A stretch of DNA of 64,000 nt. Origin: Opisthorchis felineus. Taxonomy: Eukaryota; Platyhelminthes; Trematoda; Opisthorchiida; Opisthorchiidae. Position numbers and translations under genes: made by a program. The notes under the pieces were generated by a model. It did no database searches, had not been told where the DNA came from, and was given only the letters and a program-made list of their open reading frames with translations. The stretch is from positions 71,341-135,340 of the forward strand of contig SJOL01008870.1 of assembly GCA_004794785.1 (NCBI GenBank). Direction: 5' to 3'. Of the stretch, positions 21,961 to 34,774 are shown piece after piece (the stretch's first letter is position 1; each line of letters starts with the position of its first letter).

Positions 21961-24900
21961 GTGCTGCAGCTGGGGCTAGCCTTCGATCACGATTGGTTGT
22001 TCGATCGGGCGGTTCTGGACTAATGTGTGGACTAATGTACTAATGCCGTGGAGCCCACAAGTCGCAACAAGCGCTTAAACAGCGGAACCATGCTGGGGAC
22101 AGTGCTATCGCTCAAGCGGCAGACTTAACCAGTGGAAAATATTAATCAAAGAGAAATCATTAGTAGTAAACATGCGGCTGAAACACGCGTCAATGCAATC
22201 TATGGCCTACCTATAGCCTAGATGGATGGATGATACTTAAACACCACAAAACAGTATATTTGGCCTACATCAGAGCATCTGTTGTTGCTTTGTAATGTAC
22301 GAGTTTTTAACTCACAGGTTGACATTCCTTAATGCTTATAGTCGGGTAGCGATGGCGACGATTGTCTGAAAATGGCGTTTCATATGGTCAGTCAGTTCAA
22401 GGATGAGTGAAGGTGAAATGTATATATGTGAAGACTCGGTTACAGCCAAAACCCGTGGATCAGAACTGGGTGATGTCATAATTGGGAAAAAAGTTGACAA
22501 TTTTCGTTCTCGTCAGTTACTACCTAAAACATTAATTTACACGTCTGGCGAACGGCAACAACAATGAAAGTGACATGAATTATCATACCAAAAAAGGAAA
22601 AGTGGTCTGAGGTCAGTGCCAATATGGACAGGGACTTGGGATAGTAAAATCGGCAGTCTCAGGTTAATCGGCATTGTCTCACCGGACGCTTGTATTTGGA
22701 ACTTTCGATTATATAATAAATGATTGCCTGGGGTCAACTGAATGAATTGTGGTTATCAGATGTTCTGCAGTCGTGGATGCGTTGAGCCACCTTCTGAGAC
22801 AGAAGGCTCTATCACTGTAATTCTCACCGCAACCGAAGATAAATCCATAGATGACAACAAAAATGTTCACAACAGTTCTTAAGCCACTGTTACTTACTTC
22901 TCGTGTCAGAGCTTTCAGAACTTTTCTGAGGACTGGTTACTGAAACCTAGAGAAAAATGTTGCTCAGTCTGAAGCGTATTTTCAAGACTCAATCCACAAG
23001 TCCACTGCAGATGCATCATGCCCACAAAAGTTCTGTCGTATATTTTGCTAAAGCTCAAATGAGTGCTTTGTCACTCAGTGTCAATTCCCTTCTAAACGAA
23101 CTACCGAATACAGATTAAGTGTCCGTATGGGAAAGTTATAGGTTTCTCAGTAGGAACAAAGTAAAATAGGTTAGTTTCGGGCAAACACTGCGGATGTGCC
23201 AGACCATCTACTGTCTGCTGTGACATGCGAGATGTTTTGCTTCAAATCTAAGCACTGTTAAACAATTAGAGATTTCTGCAACATGAGACGCTGATCCCCT
23301 CAACTGAACGAAGGTTCTCATATTGTGATAATAAGTTCAGCGGGCTACTCAGCAAAAAATGTGGTTCATTCTAGCAAATGATTCAAAATTCAAACTAGAT
23401 ACCTTGTTACAGAGCAAATGTTTCGTTACATAAGGCACCTAGAAACCTTCCACATTCACATCCACGCGGCTCCATTACCAACATCAAATATTCAAGGCAC
23501 AAGCCACTCAGAACACATACACCGTAACTCAGAGGCTTCAGTCCAGCCAGCGCAAAACGTCTGCCTGCTTTGGTGATGATCTCGGCTCATTCGTATCTCT
23601 TCTGATTCGTCTCGTACAACTTTTTCCTGTTGTTGAAGTTATAATTGTATAAGTAGACGACGAACGGTAGGACCTACCACCGATACCAAGAACATGCATT
23701 CTGCTTGCCTCCTCACCCGCTTCAAACAACGTAGGTCAGTGAAATTCTTAACCAGGTCGGGGTATCGATCCTTGACTGGGGATAGTTTAACTAACGTTTT
23801 AAGCACTCAGGACATGTGATGTATGATCGCCCATGTGTGCTGATTTTCAGAGGAAAGCAAATATTAAACTAGGTGAGTTGTCTCTTTCTCTGCGTCGAGA
23901 AATCTGAGACAAACGGAAGCAGGGATAGTCTGGCACAACTGAGTGACTTAAATAGACAGTTGCCCGTTTTTTTTGTGCATTTAGGCTGGGGATAACATGC
24001 CTAGAAAGTAATGTGCTTCTTTTCGTTGTGAAAGATTTGCTTGCAATATCGCGCATTATCGAAGTAAAACCTGCAGCAGAATTTCCCGGGTTCTGTTAAT
24101 ATTTCCACGAGATTCTTGTCGTTCATTTCGTTAAATTTAGTAGTTTATCTTTGTGATGACTGAAGTAGTCCCTAGTTGCCTTTAGTGTGATATTGCAGCA
24201 ACACGGCGATGGAGTCCACTTCTAAGCCAGGCCAAGTATTCAATTTTTTGGGACTGACTTGCTTGGCTTGTTGCATATCAGAAGTTGATCGCTGTTCCAC
24301 TCTTCCGGTTTGTCTACCGAAACGCCGGGTGCTTCCATATACCACTTTGCTATAGTTGCTGTCGGAGCCATATATATTAAGTTTGGTGTAAGGAAGCTTC
24401 TCTTGTTTTATCTGATGTGTGCTCTCTACACTGAAGTAATTGAATTTGTCATCCATTCATTGCGGCTGGTTAGACAAACATCCATATGAGTCATTTTTTT
24501 CATAACTCAACTGTATACTCTAGTGAAAATGGCATACAGTCTCCTTCAAGTTGAGACACTATTCAGAAATGACCAAGACAAATTTCCCGTTAACTGCCAT
24601 ATCTTCATGAACGAGCAAAACTCTTGTGTTCTAATTAAGATTTACACCGTTTCCGGATTGAAATTATAGTTAGGTATTGATGGCATCATGAATTATTTCC
24701 TTTTGGTACTTAACAGTATCTGTCCCATTGCTTGGAACACTTCATTAGGGATCACTAAAGTTCGGAGGTACCAGCCTCTTCAGACTGCTTGAAAGAGGTG
24801 CACCGTTCGCGTCAACTTTATACGAAGAGTGACTTAATCGGTCCCACCGGTTGGCTATTCAAATGGCTGGTATCTTGGAAATTTACTGGGAATGTAAAAC

Positions 24901-27900
24901 TCTAAGTGTGGTAGGAAACGTGATTGAAAACGTGACGAATTAACTTGTCTAATAACGCGAAATCTATTGTATCGATTTTGCACGTGACTGACCTGGTTAA
25001 GATATTGTTCCGTAATTTGGCCGCTCGATCGTACGTTGTCTTTAACCGACCTCACTATAGACCGGATATGTTGTCAGTTGATGGAGATTGTAGTCGACTA
25101 TAGCCGACTTGTTAAACAACACGCACCGTATTTGTCCACGTGCTGCTAGTCGCTTGGTTCGTCGTTTTTCAGTCCACTTGGTTTTGTGCGGATTTGCAGT
25201 GTTTGTCTCCACGAGAGATGCCATCTTCTGAACCTCCTAGCTCCTGGACCATCCGAGGTTCCCGCACTTTGCGAATAATTGTATAAAGGTGCATAACAAA
25301 TAGACGCACAAACCCATACAGGCAGTTTTGCTCCGCAAAACAACAGACACAATCTCCAAGTAAAAACGAAGGTATAAGTTGTTACCCCAAACGTAAGAAT
25401 TCCAAGCTGAAAACATCTATAACCAACCAATATGCCTTACACCATTTTCGGCAGAGACTCGTGGAGAATTTGATAGATCTCATCTGTTGTCACCGATAAG
25501 CCTAATTTCCCCTGGCATCCAGGGGCCTTTTGAAGAGGTTTGAGTCATCCAAACACTTATGCGGCCTATAATCCTCAGGCGAATAGCAACGCAAGTTCTG
25601 GTAGAGACGGGGTTCTTACCATGATAATTTTAGTCCTGGATAACGAAACAAAATTCTGGAGAAGCTATCGGTGACAAGGATAAAACTAGCCAAATAGAAC
25701 AGAAGTCGCTGAATTCTTACAGCGAGTAATAGATATTGAAACTATCAAAACTTCTCACAAGATCGGAACCTTAATATCACTGTCTTAAACTCTGGACTAA
25801 CTAGAATCCGCAGAAACATCATTCACCGTTACGTTATCTTAACACATCTGTATGGTTGTGCTAACAGAGCTTCATAGACAGGGTTACAACCGTACAGGCG
25901 ATCATGGAGATGTTTGTAGATGAGCCCATGGTCTCTTTAGGCGGATCTTCCCTGTTAATTAAAGTTTGTTGTTTTTGCGCTCACGAAAAACAGTGTCGAT
26001 CTGAATTTTTCTACCAAGGGTTTGACAGAGCTAAAATGGTGGTTTATAGTTGATGTGCAAGTTCATTTAAGAAAGGATGTAGCAAACATTTGATGCCGTC
26101 GCACTTGGCCCTTCATTAGGGTGGCTTTAAGCAAATGCCTTTCTGAGACGCAATGAGACCCATAATAACGTCATAGAAAAGGTGCACTTGTATCGGTAAT
26201 ATGTGAATGTTAGACTTGCCTTTATTAATTCACCTCCACAGCTGCCGATTTTAAGATATTTTCATGCAGCTTTCGGAGATTAAGTTTACGTGCGAAGGAC
26301 TTCACATCCCTAGCTGCAAATCTACCGAGAAAACACGACAGTTCAGTCAAACGTCGTGTATGCCACAGAGTAGCGTATAAAGGACTATGCAATAGTCTTG
26401 TTCAGCCAAAGCGCAAAAGACACTTGTTAGGATGTTTGGCTGATGGGCAAGGATAATCAAAGTGAAACTCAGATCGTACTTCAGTAGCTGGAAAACACAA
26501 ACCATTAAGACGTTTTTAGGGCGGCGACGGCACCAACAAACAAAACAAGTTAAGGTAGTGGGAAAGCCTATTTTAATAATTTTCCTTTCGAAGGAAATAC
26601 GACTTATCATCTAAATCAAACACAGCAGCCTTTACAGCCACTTCACTCAACTACTCCGGCAAAGTCCGTGCCTCTCAAGGGTAAACTGCCGCTCTTCGCT
26701 CAAAGCACGGTAGTTTGCTTGTTCACTTGCTTCTGCTTAACTAGGTAAATGGGGCACGCAGCACGGCAGTTACGCAAAAGAATAAAATAATATAAACTTT
26801 TGGGCCGACAGAAGTGTCAAAGAGTCCATTACAAGTGGGGTGGGTGTCCATAATCTGCTTTACGTCATTTCCTTAGTTCTAGCATCACACTTACCAGGCT
26901 CAGTTTAATATTAGCCTGTAACCGTAGCCGAAGCATCTACAGTTCGCTCACCCAACCTGTGTGATTTAGGAAGGCTTCTGTACGCCCATCGAGGCTGACG
27001 TGGTTTGATAACAACTTCTGGCCACAAAGGTGAAACATTTTGAAGCCTTTTCTCACGGATTCCGTCTTAGAATTTAGTTTCTATACTCTCGAGCTGTATT
27101 GAACAGAGGAGAAGATTGTGAAGACATTGTTTTTAAACTTGTGTTCAAGAGGTAGTTAGAGATGAGGTAGATGCTTCAGATTTTCTTTGTTATTGGCCTT
27201 CCTGTCCAATACCCGAATCCAGTCTCTGCACTTGCATGTTGGTTCACGTGTTCGGAAAACCCTAGGGCTCCTTCGAGAAAAAGTTGAAATCAATAGACTA
27301 GTATTTCCTTTGCCAGTTTGTCCTCGTCCCAAAACGACCTTGAAAGTCCACCGAGATTAGCTGTCGGTGACCATGGAATGCACTGTAAATCTTTGTTTGG
27401 TTGCAACGCCTGGTAAGCTATCAGGTCAAGCAGAAATACTTCATTAGTTTGAATATTTCTCATTTTATGTTACAGGTAGTTCAAAAGCAGGTATGTAGGA
27501 TGCGTAAGAGGTGAAGAACCAAAGGAGCCTTTTTTCGAGGAGCTAAGTAAGTTTCGCAGTTCACACCTTATGGGGATGAGAAAGGCTTCTTATATTTCGG
27601 TTTACTTGGTCTTGGTGTATTTCAAAGACAGAATTCAGGGACTTGATTCCAAGTATTTGCAGATCGTAGTCAAAATGCTGCAAAATGTTCTTATATTTTG
27701 GGAATAAAATGCTTGAGGATATACCATAGCTCTGATAATAGCGCTAGTCTGGGTATTCGAGGGAGGGTGGTGTTAGTATGAAAAATGTTTCTTGCGAACA
27801 AAGTAAATTAATACATATTTACATTCAGTAGCGTCTCATTAGCAAAAGGACATGAGAGAAATGAAGGATGGCTTGAATAGAGTACAATAGTATATATAAG

Positions 27901-28325
27901 CATAAAACAAGCATACCTCAGATACTCGGTCCCTACCCGAGTCACTGAGGAAAACTTCATAAAGCTGAGCTATAAACGCATTTGTCTATTCAAATGTGAT
28001 TTTTCATGTGTGCCGGAGGTGTGACCAAAGAACTCTCGAGTTGCATTTCAGATAACTGGAGTTCAAATCTAGATGCGAATAGTGATCAAACCGGCTGTGA
28101 ACTAGTCAGCAAAATGTCAAAAGAATAGAAATTCGCTGTACAGACCAGACCGGTATAGAAGCAAACACGAATAAGAACATATTCAGTATGAGCAAAGTTT
28201 TGGATAAAATCCCACCAGAAAAATACTTTTGTAAATAGTTTGCAAAGCTAAAGGGTTAATAAGGGAAACTTTATTGGTCAAAACTTTAAATGAGTCGTCG
28301 GTTTATCCCAGAGGGGTTGGCCTAG
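21961..28325. other. Gene-free stretch, nothing recognised
   Basis: Open frames of 60-94 codons (for example 24172-24456, 25146-25430 and 26347-26610, all minus) carry no motif I know. No tRNA-like box pair, hammerhead core or LINE/PLE block was found. This is the second longest featureless stretch in the window. Confidence 0.4.
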
Positions 28326-28329
28326 ATAA

Positions 28330-29155
28330 AGTCAGTTCATTCGCTTGCCTCTTTTGATGACACAGTGATGATTGACGCAACCTGGTTGCAATCGCCCTCG
28401 CTGTTTCAAGTGCGTTTTTACGGATGACCTTCGAACGATTTGGCGGTACTCGATAAATCACGCTGAACGATTGAGCTGGGTTAACTCGGCGGTTCTCATC
28501 GATCAGGTGATTCGCAATTGCACTGGTCGCTCGTTAAGCTTCTTCGGTTCAAATGGTAGATGGCAATCTATTCTCTGGGATAGACGCTGAGTCATGGCCC
28601 ACATAGTTTGCCGAGCACTTGCCGACCAAGGAATAGACTAACCTTGAGGAATCATGGAATTACAATTTGTCTTCCAGGTTTACAGCTGCGCCGACGGGTA
28701 CCAGAGAAGCGGACTGTTAGTTGTGCTGCGTTGAATGTTCCTTGGAGCGGAACTGTTAGGTGGATTGTTACCGTCTTAGAAGCCCTTTAGTGATAAATGG
28801 CAACAATATGTAGACAAGGATCTTTGGGATCAGGAATGTGCTCTCTGAATTCCGACCAACCCTGTTTTTCTAGATTTTTACGCATGAACTTTTATGGATA
28901 TTTGTCCTCGATCAGCGTTCTCGAAATACTATTTATTGCTGCTTCAAAAATTACATGAATCAAGGCGGCGTCAAGAAAGTGAAAAATTACTACTGGACTC
29001 ATCCTCCGTACTGAAGCTGAGTGGAAGATGTGCGGAGTTAAAATCCTTAAGGATATCATTGGATGAGTTAAGCAGTCATTTATAGTAAAAATGTCATCAA
29101 CATATGGTAAAATAAAAACTGTTTTACCGCCTGGTTCAGTCATACTCGTAAAATT
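28330..29155 (-). pseudogene. Penelope-like element corpse, RT core to GIY-YIG tail
   Basis: Read on the minus strand: PYVDDIFTIND with an intact YVDD (29093-29104), then NDILKDFNSAHLPLSFST and EDESSS in the next frame (about 28985-29065). YPXKFMRKNLEK follows near 28870-28910. GTFNAAQLTVRFSGTR (about 28690-28745) leads into the endonuclease region. The CxC/GIY-YIG part itself is scrambled. The conserved region after it is clear: ANHLIDENRRVNPAQ, SFSVIYRVPPNRSKVIR, and RLRQSSLC (about 28365-28530). The order is that of PLE proteins. Several frameshifts and stops make it dead, and the N-terminal RT half is missing, replaced upstream by A+T-rich sequence. A family C hammerhead copy on the same strand lies 360 bp upstream (29516-29836). 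Confidence 0.8.
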
Positions 29156-29194
29156 TCAGCTAAAGTTTTAATTCCCTTATTATTTTCCCTTATC

Positions 29195-29218
29195 ATTATT
29201 TTATTATTATTATTATTC
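29195..29218. repeat. ATT trinucleotide microsatellite
   Basis: About eight ATT units with one interruption, in an A+T-rich stretch upstream of the PLE corpse. Confidence 0.85.
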
Positions 29219-29515
29219 TCTTCCCTTATTATCTCTTCAGCTTTGTAAACTGTTTACTGATGAAATTTTATCGAAACCACTGTTGGCAACCGTCGTGATC
29301 GTTAGGCTTAAATGAACTAACCGTATCCCGGCCACGCATTTCGAGCACGTGGTTGGCACGTTTCCAAGTCATCTGATGGAAGTGTCACCGGAATATTTTG
29401 GCTAACGTGCTCATCGTTTATTGGCCCAGGGCAAAAATAACGATGGCCACTTCGTGGCGACCACTTATCCAGTTGATAACTTACAGGACATTAGACTTAG
29501 TGAGATTAAGTAGAC

Positions 29516-29836
29516 TTGAGACTTCAAGAAATACACTCATTTGCAAATCAATTTGGTTTTACGAGAGACTCACCTGGAACCCAGCTGAATCTCTCGTTTG
29601 TGATGTTTCCATGCAACTGAATATGCTGCACCAGGCCGCCTCATGTTCCAGTTGCTACGATATTCGAGATATCACGATGCATGTAATTTTGCGCAGTGTA
29701 CTACTCATAAGGTTGCTGAAAATTCTTCGACAGCCCACGACCGGTTTCCCCCTTTTTGGAGCTCATCAGGCAGGCGCAGTCCCCGAGTAATCGTCAACCT
29801 TATGTTCTACTTGAACCCAAATTGGATTTGAGACTT
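29516..29836 (-). repeat. Family C full monomer, retrozyme-like
   Basis: A complete unit of a hammerhead repeat, aligning end to end with 47983-48294. The same 9-bp word, TTGAGACTT, stands at both ends (29516-29524 and 29828-29836), giving a 312-bp unit. In plus-strand order it has a Y part (ACACTCATTTG, AATTTGGTTTTACG, CCCAGCTGAATCTCTCG) and then an X part with the ribozyme complement. The copy near 48 kb has X first and Y second, so the two are circular permutations of one monomer. No protein coding is apparent. Size, hammerhead and permutation match the retrozyme concept, meaning non-autonomous elements that spread through circular RNA. That last step is inference. Confidence 0.75.
29733..29775 (-). 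ncRNA. Hammerhead ribozyme with weakened stem II
   Basis: On the minus strand the CTGATGA core (complement of 29763-29769), GAAA and the GTC triplet are intact. Stem I is GCCTGC with GTGGGC (6 bp including two G-U-type pairs). Stem III is the loopless ACCGGT. Stem II has decayed: GCTCC faces GGGG, with a G-G clash at the base. Slow or dimer-dependent cleavage is conceivable. Confidence 0.7.
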
Positions 29837-32800
29837 TATGTGACCTCTTCGTTCCTGAAGCTGACGCGGCCGATGACATCGTACACTAAACGGACAGTGA
29901 GTAATGTTAAAGATGTCTTTTCTCGTGAATCGTGAAAGAAAAAGCAGCTGGGTTTATTAGTAGCATCAGGTGTCAAGAGGTTGAATGAACCAACCCCTGG
30001 CGTAGATACAGCTCGTGGGCTATAGTTTCGAAGCTTTCAGATTGGTGAGTTAGACAGATCAAAATGATTTGGTCGTTAAAAGCTCTTTTATTTCTGGCGA
30101 GCAAAATTTTGAACGCTTGTTTTGGGACGGCCTTTTAGGAACTTGGTGCAGAGTAAGTGTTGTCTTTCGCCTGAGTTTATGGAAGTCGTTACTGGTAGAG
30201 ATGAGCACCCTACTGTACCAGGACGAATGAAGTAAATAGAGCATACAGGGTAAGTTCATTCCTTCGACTATTCCGTGTGCTAAAGCGACTTAAGATGAAA
30301 TGAATGCAGTTGGGAATAATGAGTATGCTAATGTTAATGAAGGTGCGGTTGATAAACTACCCTTTAAGGTGAGTATTCCTCCTTTTTCACTGAAACACTA
30401 CCGAACCGAAAGTAACGTAAAAGCGTGCACTTCACTCAAATTTCAGGAGTTCAAAGTCACATCTAAAATTAAAACACAAGATCCGGCCAGTAAAATAACC
30501 CAGCGAAGTGTTATTGATCCACCAAGGACTTACTTTGAATCTGTCCTCCAACAAGCCCCATCCCTTTAATCCGAAAGGCAAACAGTTTCATTCGGTCCCA
30601 TCTGGATTTTCTAATCAGATTAATAATGTTTGACCTCCACATACCTTGAAGTGATGTTTGCCAGGCTGTTTGGAAAGACATCAAATTTGAAGTGCAATTC
30701 GGCACAGCAACAGATAGAAGGAGCAGACCAGCAGACCAATTAGTAGTCGAGTATTTACTGTTCAGTTCCAAAATCTGACCTAGGAAGGTTCTAAATCACT
30801 ACAATACGTGCTGCAGACGCATGCTACAGAGGAATTGGGATTCAGGTTATGCAATCCATGAGTGAGCACCGCTCATCATGTGTCCAAGATGACCTTAAGA
30901 AACGGTAAACCGGTAAAATATTTCTGAGGTTTCTGTAAGAAGAAGTACAAACATATGTTCTGTAGATATTGAATCAAATCACATAGCTACCTCTTTATCC
31001 GTCGACTTTTTGGAGGATTACACTAATGTTCCATGGACAGACTGCAGTGGAATCCAAATAAAGCAACTTTCCCATCTAAGTGTGTGGTAACATTTGCTTA
31101 AAACTTCATTTAAGGATTTTCCATCTAGTAGGGTGCTTGAGTAAAACAATTTGCATCGTGTCCCAAGATTGGTTCTAGTTTGAAGAACCAGTGTAGTTGC
31201 TTACGGCGAGAATGGTATCTCTAGCAAATCCGGAACAGTGCGGTAGCTGTTTTGGTTGGTGTGCTTTAGGAAAACTCAACCAGCTGAGCTCATCACTGAG
31301 TACCGTTACATTTGATGGTCAGTCCATCTAACCTGTACTGCGAAACAGCTATCCTGGAGGCAATTATGAAGTTGCAAAGGATGTGGAAGATTTAAGCGGC
31401 ATATTCTTGTTTGATTATGACGCAATCATTTTCTGATTGTTTTAACGCTGGAGTCCTTTGGCGTACAGTGGGTAGAATGATAATTCTCAGTCTAGTAATC
31501 CACCCCAAGTACTAATCGAGTTAGATTGAGTTATTAGGGTTCATAATTTTCCCTCAAGAATCTAACTTTGATTGGATCCAATCTATATAACACTTCAGTC
31601 GTGTGTACTTCCTACCTCACGTGAGTTGGTTCACTGTACATCATACTATCTTGATTTTTTCAGACTAAACAGTGCGCGCAGCACCAAGCTAACGTCAATC
31701 GTTTGCCTCACGTGACCGAGTCGAAAACTGTTATCGCATTCCTATGGCATAATCACTGAAACGGTGTCTAGCCAATCAAGCTTTGTTGTTTTCTTTTCAT
31801 GTGATACCGAACTTATTAGACTTATTTTTAAGGGAGATCTGTCACGTGCTCTTGGTCTGAACGTAGTTCTCGTTCCATAGGCTTGGTGATTTATGGCGCG
31901 TATGACACCATAAATAAGCGGGCTATTTGTTCGGTTACGTAAATTCGATAAATTCCATCATTTGTCTTCTGATCTGGGGCCAGAACCAATCAATTTCCAA
32001 TACAGAGGTAATTGCATTCAGCTCTACATGAGATGGGATTTTTTTGTTGATTTTAGTTGGGAAACTATGCGCTACTGTTTGAACAAATAAATCTTGGTGT
32101 TAGGTGAGCCATTACTTCGGTGAATTCTTGAGCAGTTCATCGTTTTCCCAGATATAGTTCGATGAATAGGGTAGAGACAGACCGAGGGTTTCATTTGCTT
32201 GTGGATTTCATCGTCCTGTATATTCAACTGCTACGCTGTTTTGTCTGGTTGAGAACCGACTAAATAGCGAAGAACTGCTTAGATATGGTTAGCTATTGAC
32301 TCCTTGCAAAATGCGGATAAGCATGCTGCACACGCAAAGTATATTTTAATGTTTCGGTGGGGTGATAGTGGGTTGCAGATACTGGTGAAAACGAATGCCA
32401 GTGCCTGCTTACGCTGAAGGATTTCGTACGGAATGATTCAAAACTCTGACGACCAAGTCTGACAGCGCTGAAAAAGAATCAAGTGTGACAGGTGGAGCTG
32501 AAAATTGGTCACAGAACCTTCACCAAAAATTAAGAATTAGTTAACTTCTTAAACTAAGGAGGTTGCTGGAGAGATCTCGAAAGGGCACATGAGGAACGGT
32601 ATAGTAACTTCTTCAAAGAAATCGCGTTGCTTCAAAGGGCCTTATCTGAGGAGTTAGCGTACATAGACGACCGTGTGAACTGCTTATTTCCAGTAGCATT
32701 CTGTTAGCCGAGATCCAATTATATTCGTCCACACGCAGTGCAGGTGTGCCTTGTCATTAGTTTTCGCGTAGGTTTATGACGTAGAATAAAATTCTATAAA

Positions 32801-34530
32801 ATCCTATAAAATTCCAAGATTCACTGGTTTGTAGACACGGGTAACTAAGTACCAGTAGCCAGTTGATGGTATACCATTGAACCTGACCGAGCAAATTCAT
32901 CTGGTATTTAGTGTCAAAAGTGCGCATTACAGTCTCAGCAAAAATTATTAATATTTGTATGTCCCCTCAAAAGAAACGGGTATTGTGAGGATGTCCATCA
33001 ATTACGGTAAGCAAACGCGGCAGAAGCCACGCGACCACGATACTAGTTTTCTATGAATACGAAGTAGATGATGGATGTTTTTCTCAGTAAAACTATCCTG
33101 GTCTAGTTATCATCCCATAGGACGTCATAGCCTTGGGCACATTCTACATCCTACCTTATATACAACTCGAGGTTGAAAGCTGACAACAGTAGGTTACCAC
33201 CGAGCTTTATTCGTATGCACCGCGTCATAGTTTCATGACCGAGGTACTTTTGACAAAGTAACAGTTGGACTACGGTGAGTTGCCAATCTACGCGCTATAG
33301 TTCTATACAGTTCGATAAAATGTACCTTTCAAATGCAAGTCACCCACACAAAATGAATAACAAGCACACAATTTCATTGTATTAAGTTCTTCTATCGACC
33401 TCAAACCATGTTTCAATGTGACCTGAGCATCTGGTTCCAGTGCAACTGATTTATGTGTTCTGAGTACAAAAGTGGTCTGACTCATTTTAATTGTTGGCCG
33501 TTTCTCAGAAAAGAAAACACACGCAAGGAGGCTTAAAAAACTTGAGGACGAAATCACACAATGTGCACAAGTGAGTAGTTACTTGTAGAATCTACACTGA
33601 GGACATTAAGTAAGACACTGCAGGACTGAGGTAAACAAGAAAAGGTAATTGACAAAAAACCGAAATATCATTAAAAAGTGGTCAGAAACTGACCACATCA
33701 GGGTGCATACTGTCACTTCACGAAAAACTCAACACATTTTCGTCATATCGGTCAGCACCATCATCACCACTATCACTTCACCTTCATCAATTGGCTTGTA
33801 GGCCAATCATAAAGCCCGGCAAGCATATCAATAGCCACCTGGTCAACGGCCAATAAACACACTGATTTGCCGACATCCCGAGACTGTTAACTTGGACCTA
33901 GGTCTGAGAGATTTTCGCATTCAATTGTAATAGCGCGTACTGCAGGGAACGCTAGTCTACAGAGAGAAAGTCCTGTATTTCTTAGTCCAGATCTTTCTGT
34001 ACTGAACTAAAATGCACTTACTCTTTACTTCTTCAGGGTACCTACGGAGCAGCTTAGTAAATACTATTAAAGGTCTATCAAAGGTTTCCAACGCTTGTAA
34101 TCGTTTTGTTTGAGGAAAATCTAATTCCGGTCTTGTACCCTCATCTAGTGGTCATAACCTTCTACGCCTTCTGTGTAATTTACAGTACCGTCAACTTTAT
34201 GGAAGCCTGAAAAATACGCCTACATCCCGGGTTTTACCACTGATTCTAAGTTTCCTGAAAAAACACCAGGACTTTCACTTCGATCGTAAATCATGATAAT
34301 CTTGGCTGTAAGCAACCTCATGTTTCCATTTACTTGTGCGATACTTTTACCGTTTGTTTGATAGGTTAACTTCTTTGGTTCTGCTTGTTTGTAAGAAAAG
34401 CCTAACCATGGTCAGTTATATAAGGACTGTATGAGATCTCTTGTGTCATTCGGGGGGTATTTGGATTAGAAAGAAAATAGTTCAACGGCGCAAGTCATGT
34501 GTATGTAGGCGGACAGATATGTAGTCCAAT
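29837..34530. other. Gene-free stretch, nothing recognised
   Basis: Frames at 30300-30569 (89 codons) and 33303-33557 (84 codons, minus) have no known domain. The sequence is otherwise poor in open frames and shares no repeat with the window. Confidence 0.4.
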
Positions 34531-34570
34531 GTGGTCGTTGGCTTGTTCGCTGAGCTGGGCAATTTGGCTG

Positions 34571-34609
34571 CAAACGTTTCATCACCAATCGAGGTGATAT
34601 CATCAGTGC
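34571..34609 (-). ncRNA. Hammerhead-like motif, left palindrome arm
   Basis: Mirror image of the motif in the right arm. On the minus strand CTGATGA (complement of 34600-34606) is followed by an ATCACC/GGTGAT hairpin and GAAAC. It has the same weaknesses: one extra base after the core and only 3 bp in stem I. Confidence 0.4.
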
Positions 34610-34696
34610 GTTATTGGGGAGCGTGGTGGTGCGTAGCGATGGGTTGGTGGTTGTGCCGCCAACCCATCGCTACGCACCACCACGCTCCCCAATAAC

Positions 34697-34735
34697 GCAC
34701 TGATGATATCACCTCGATTGGTGATGAAACGTTTG
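34697..34735 (+). ncRNA. Hammerhead-like motif, right palindrome arm
   Basis: CTGATGA (34700-34706), an extra T, ATCACC (34708-34713) pairing with GGTGAT (34720-34725), then GAAA (34726-34729). ACGT could form a minimal stem III, with GTT as cleavage triplet. Stem I is only GCA with TGC. Diverged copies at 3130, 21812 and 59185 keep the hairpin and GAAAC, pointing to an ancestral GTCACC/GGTGAC stem. The extra base and short stem I make this a candidate, not a confident hammerhead. Confidence 0.4.
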
Positions 34736-34774
34736 CAGCCAAATTGCCCAGCTCAGCGAACAAGCCAACGACCA

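Larger units (their letters stand above)
34532..34774. repeat. 243-bp near-perfect palindrome of two family D copies
   Basis: The arms 34532-34647 and 34659-34774 are exact reverse complements over 116 bp, around an 11-bp centre that itself pairs partly. Each arm is a family D copy (TGGTCGTTGGCTTGTTCGCT at the outer end), so two copies face each other head to head at the GGTTGG side. The flanks show no obvious target-site duplication. Arm identity of 100% contrasts with the heavy divergence of other D copies, so the inversion is either recent, kept alike by gene conversion, or an artefact of library or assembly fold-back. Extruded, it would form a long hairpin with a CTGATGA core on each strand. 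Confidence 0.95.

Noticed and set aside
29255..29290. CTGATGA followed by CGAAACC, hammerhead-like spacing
   Set aside because: The intervening bases (AATTTTAT) form no convincing stem II and no stem I partner flanks it. One such coincidence in 128 kb of strand is expected by chance.
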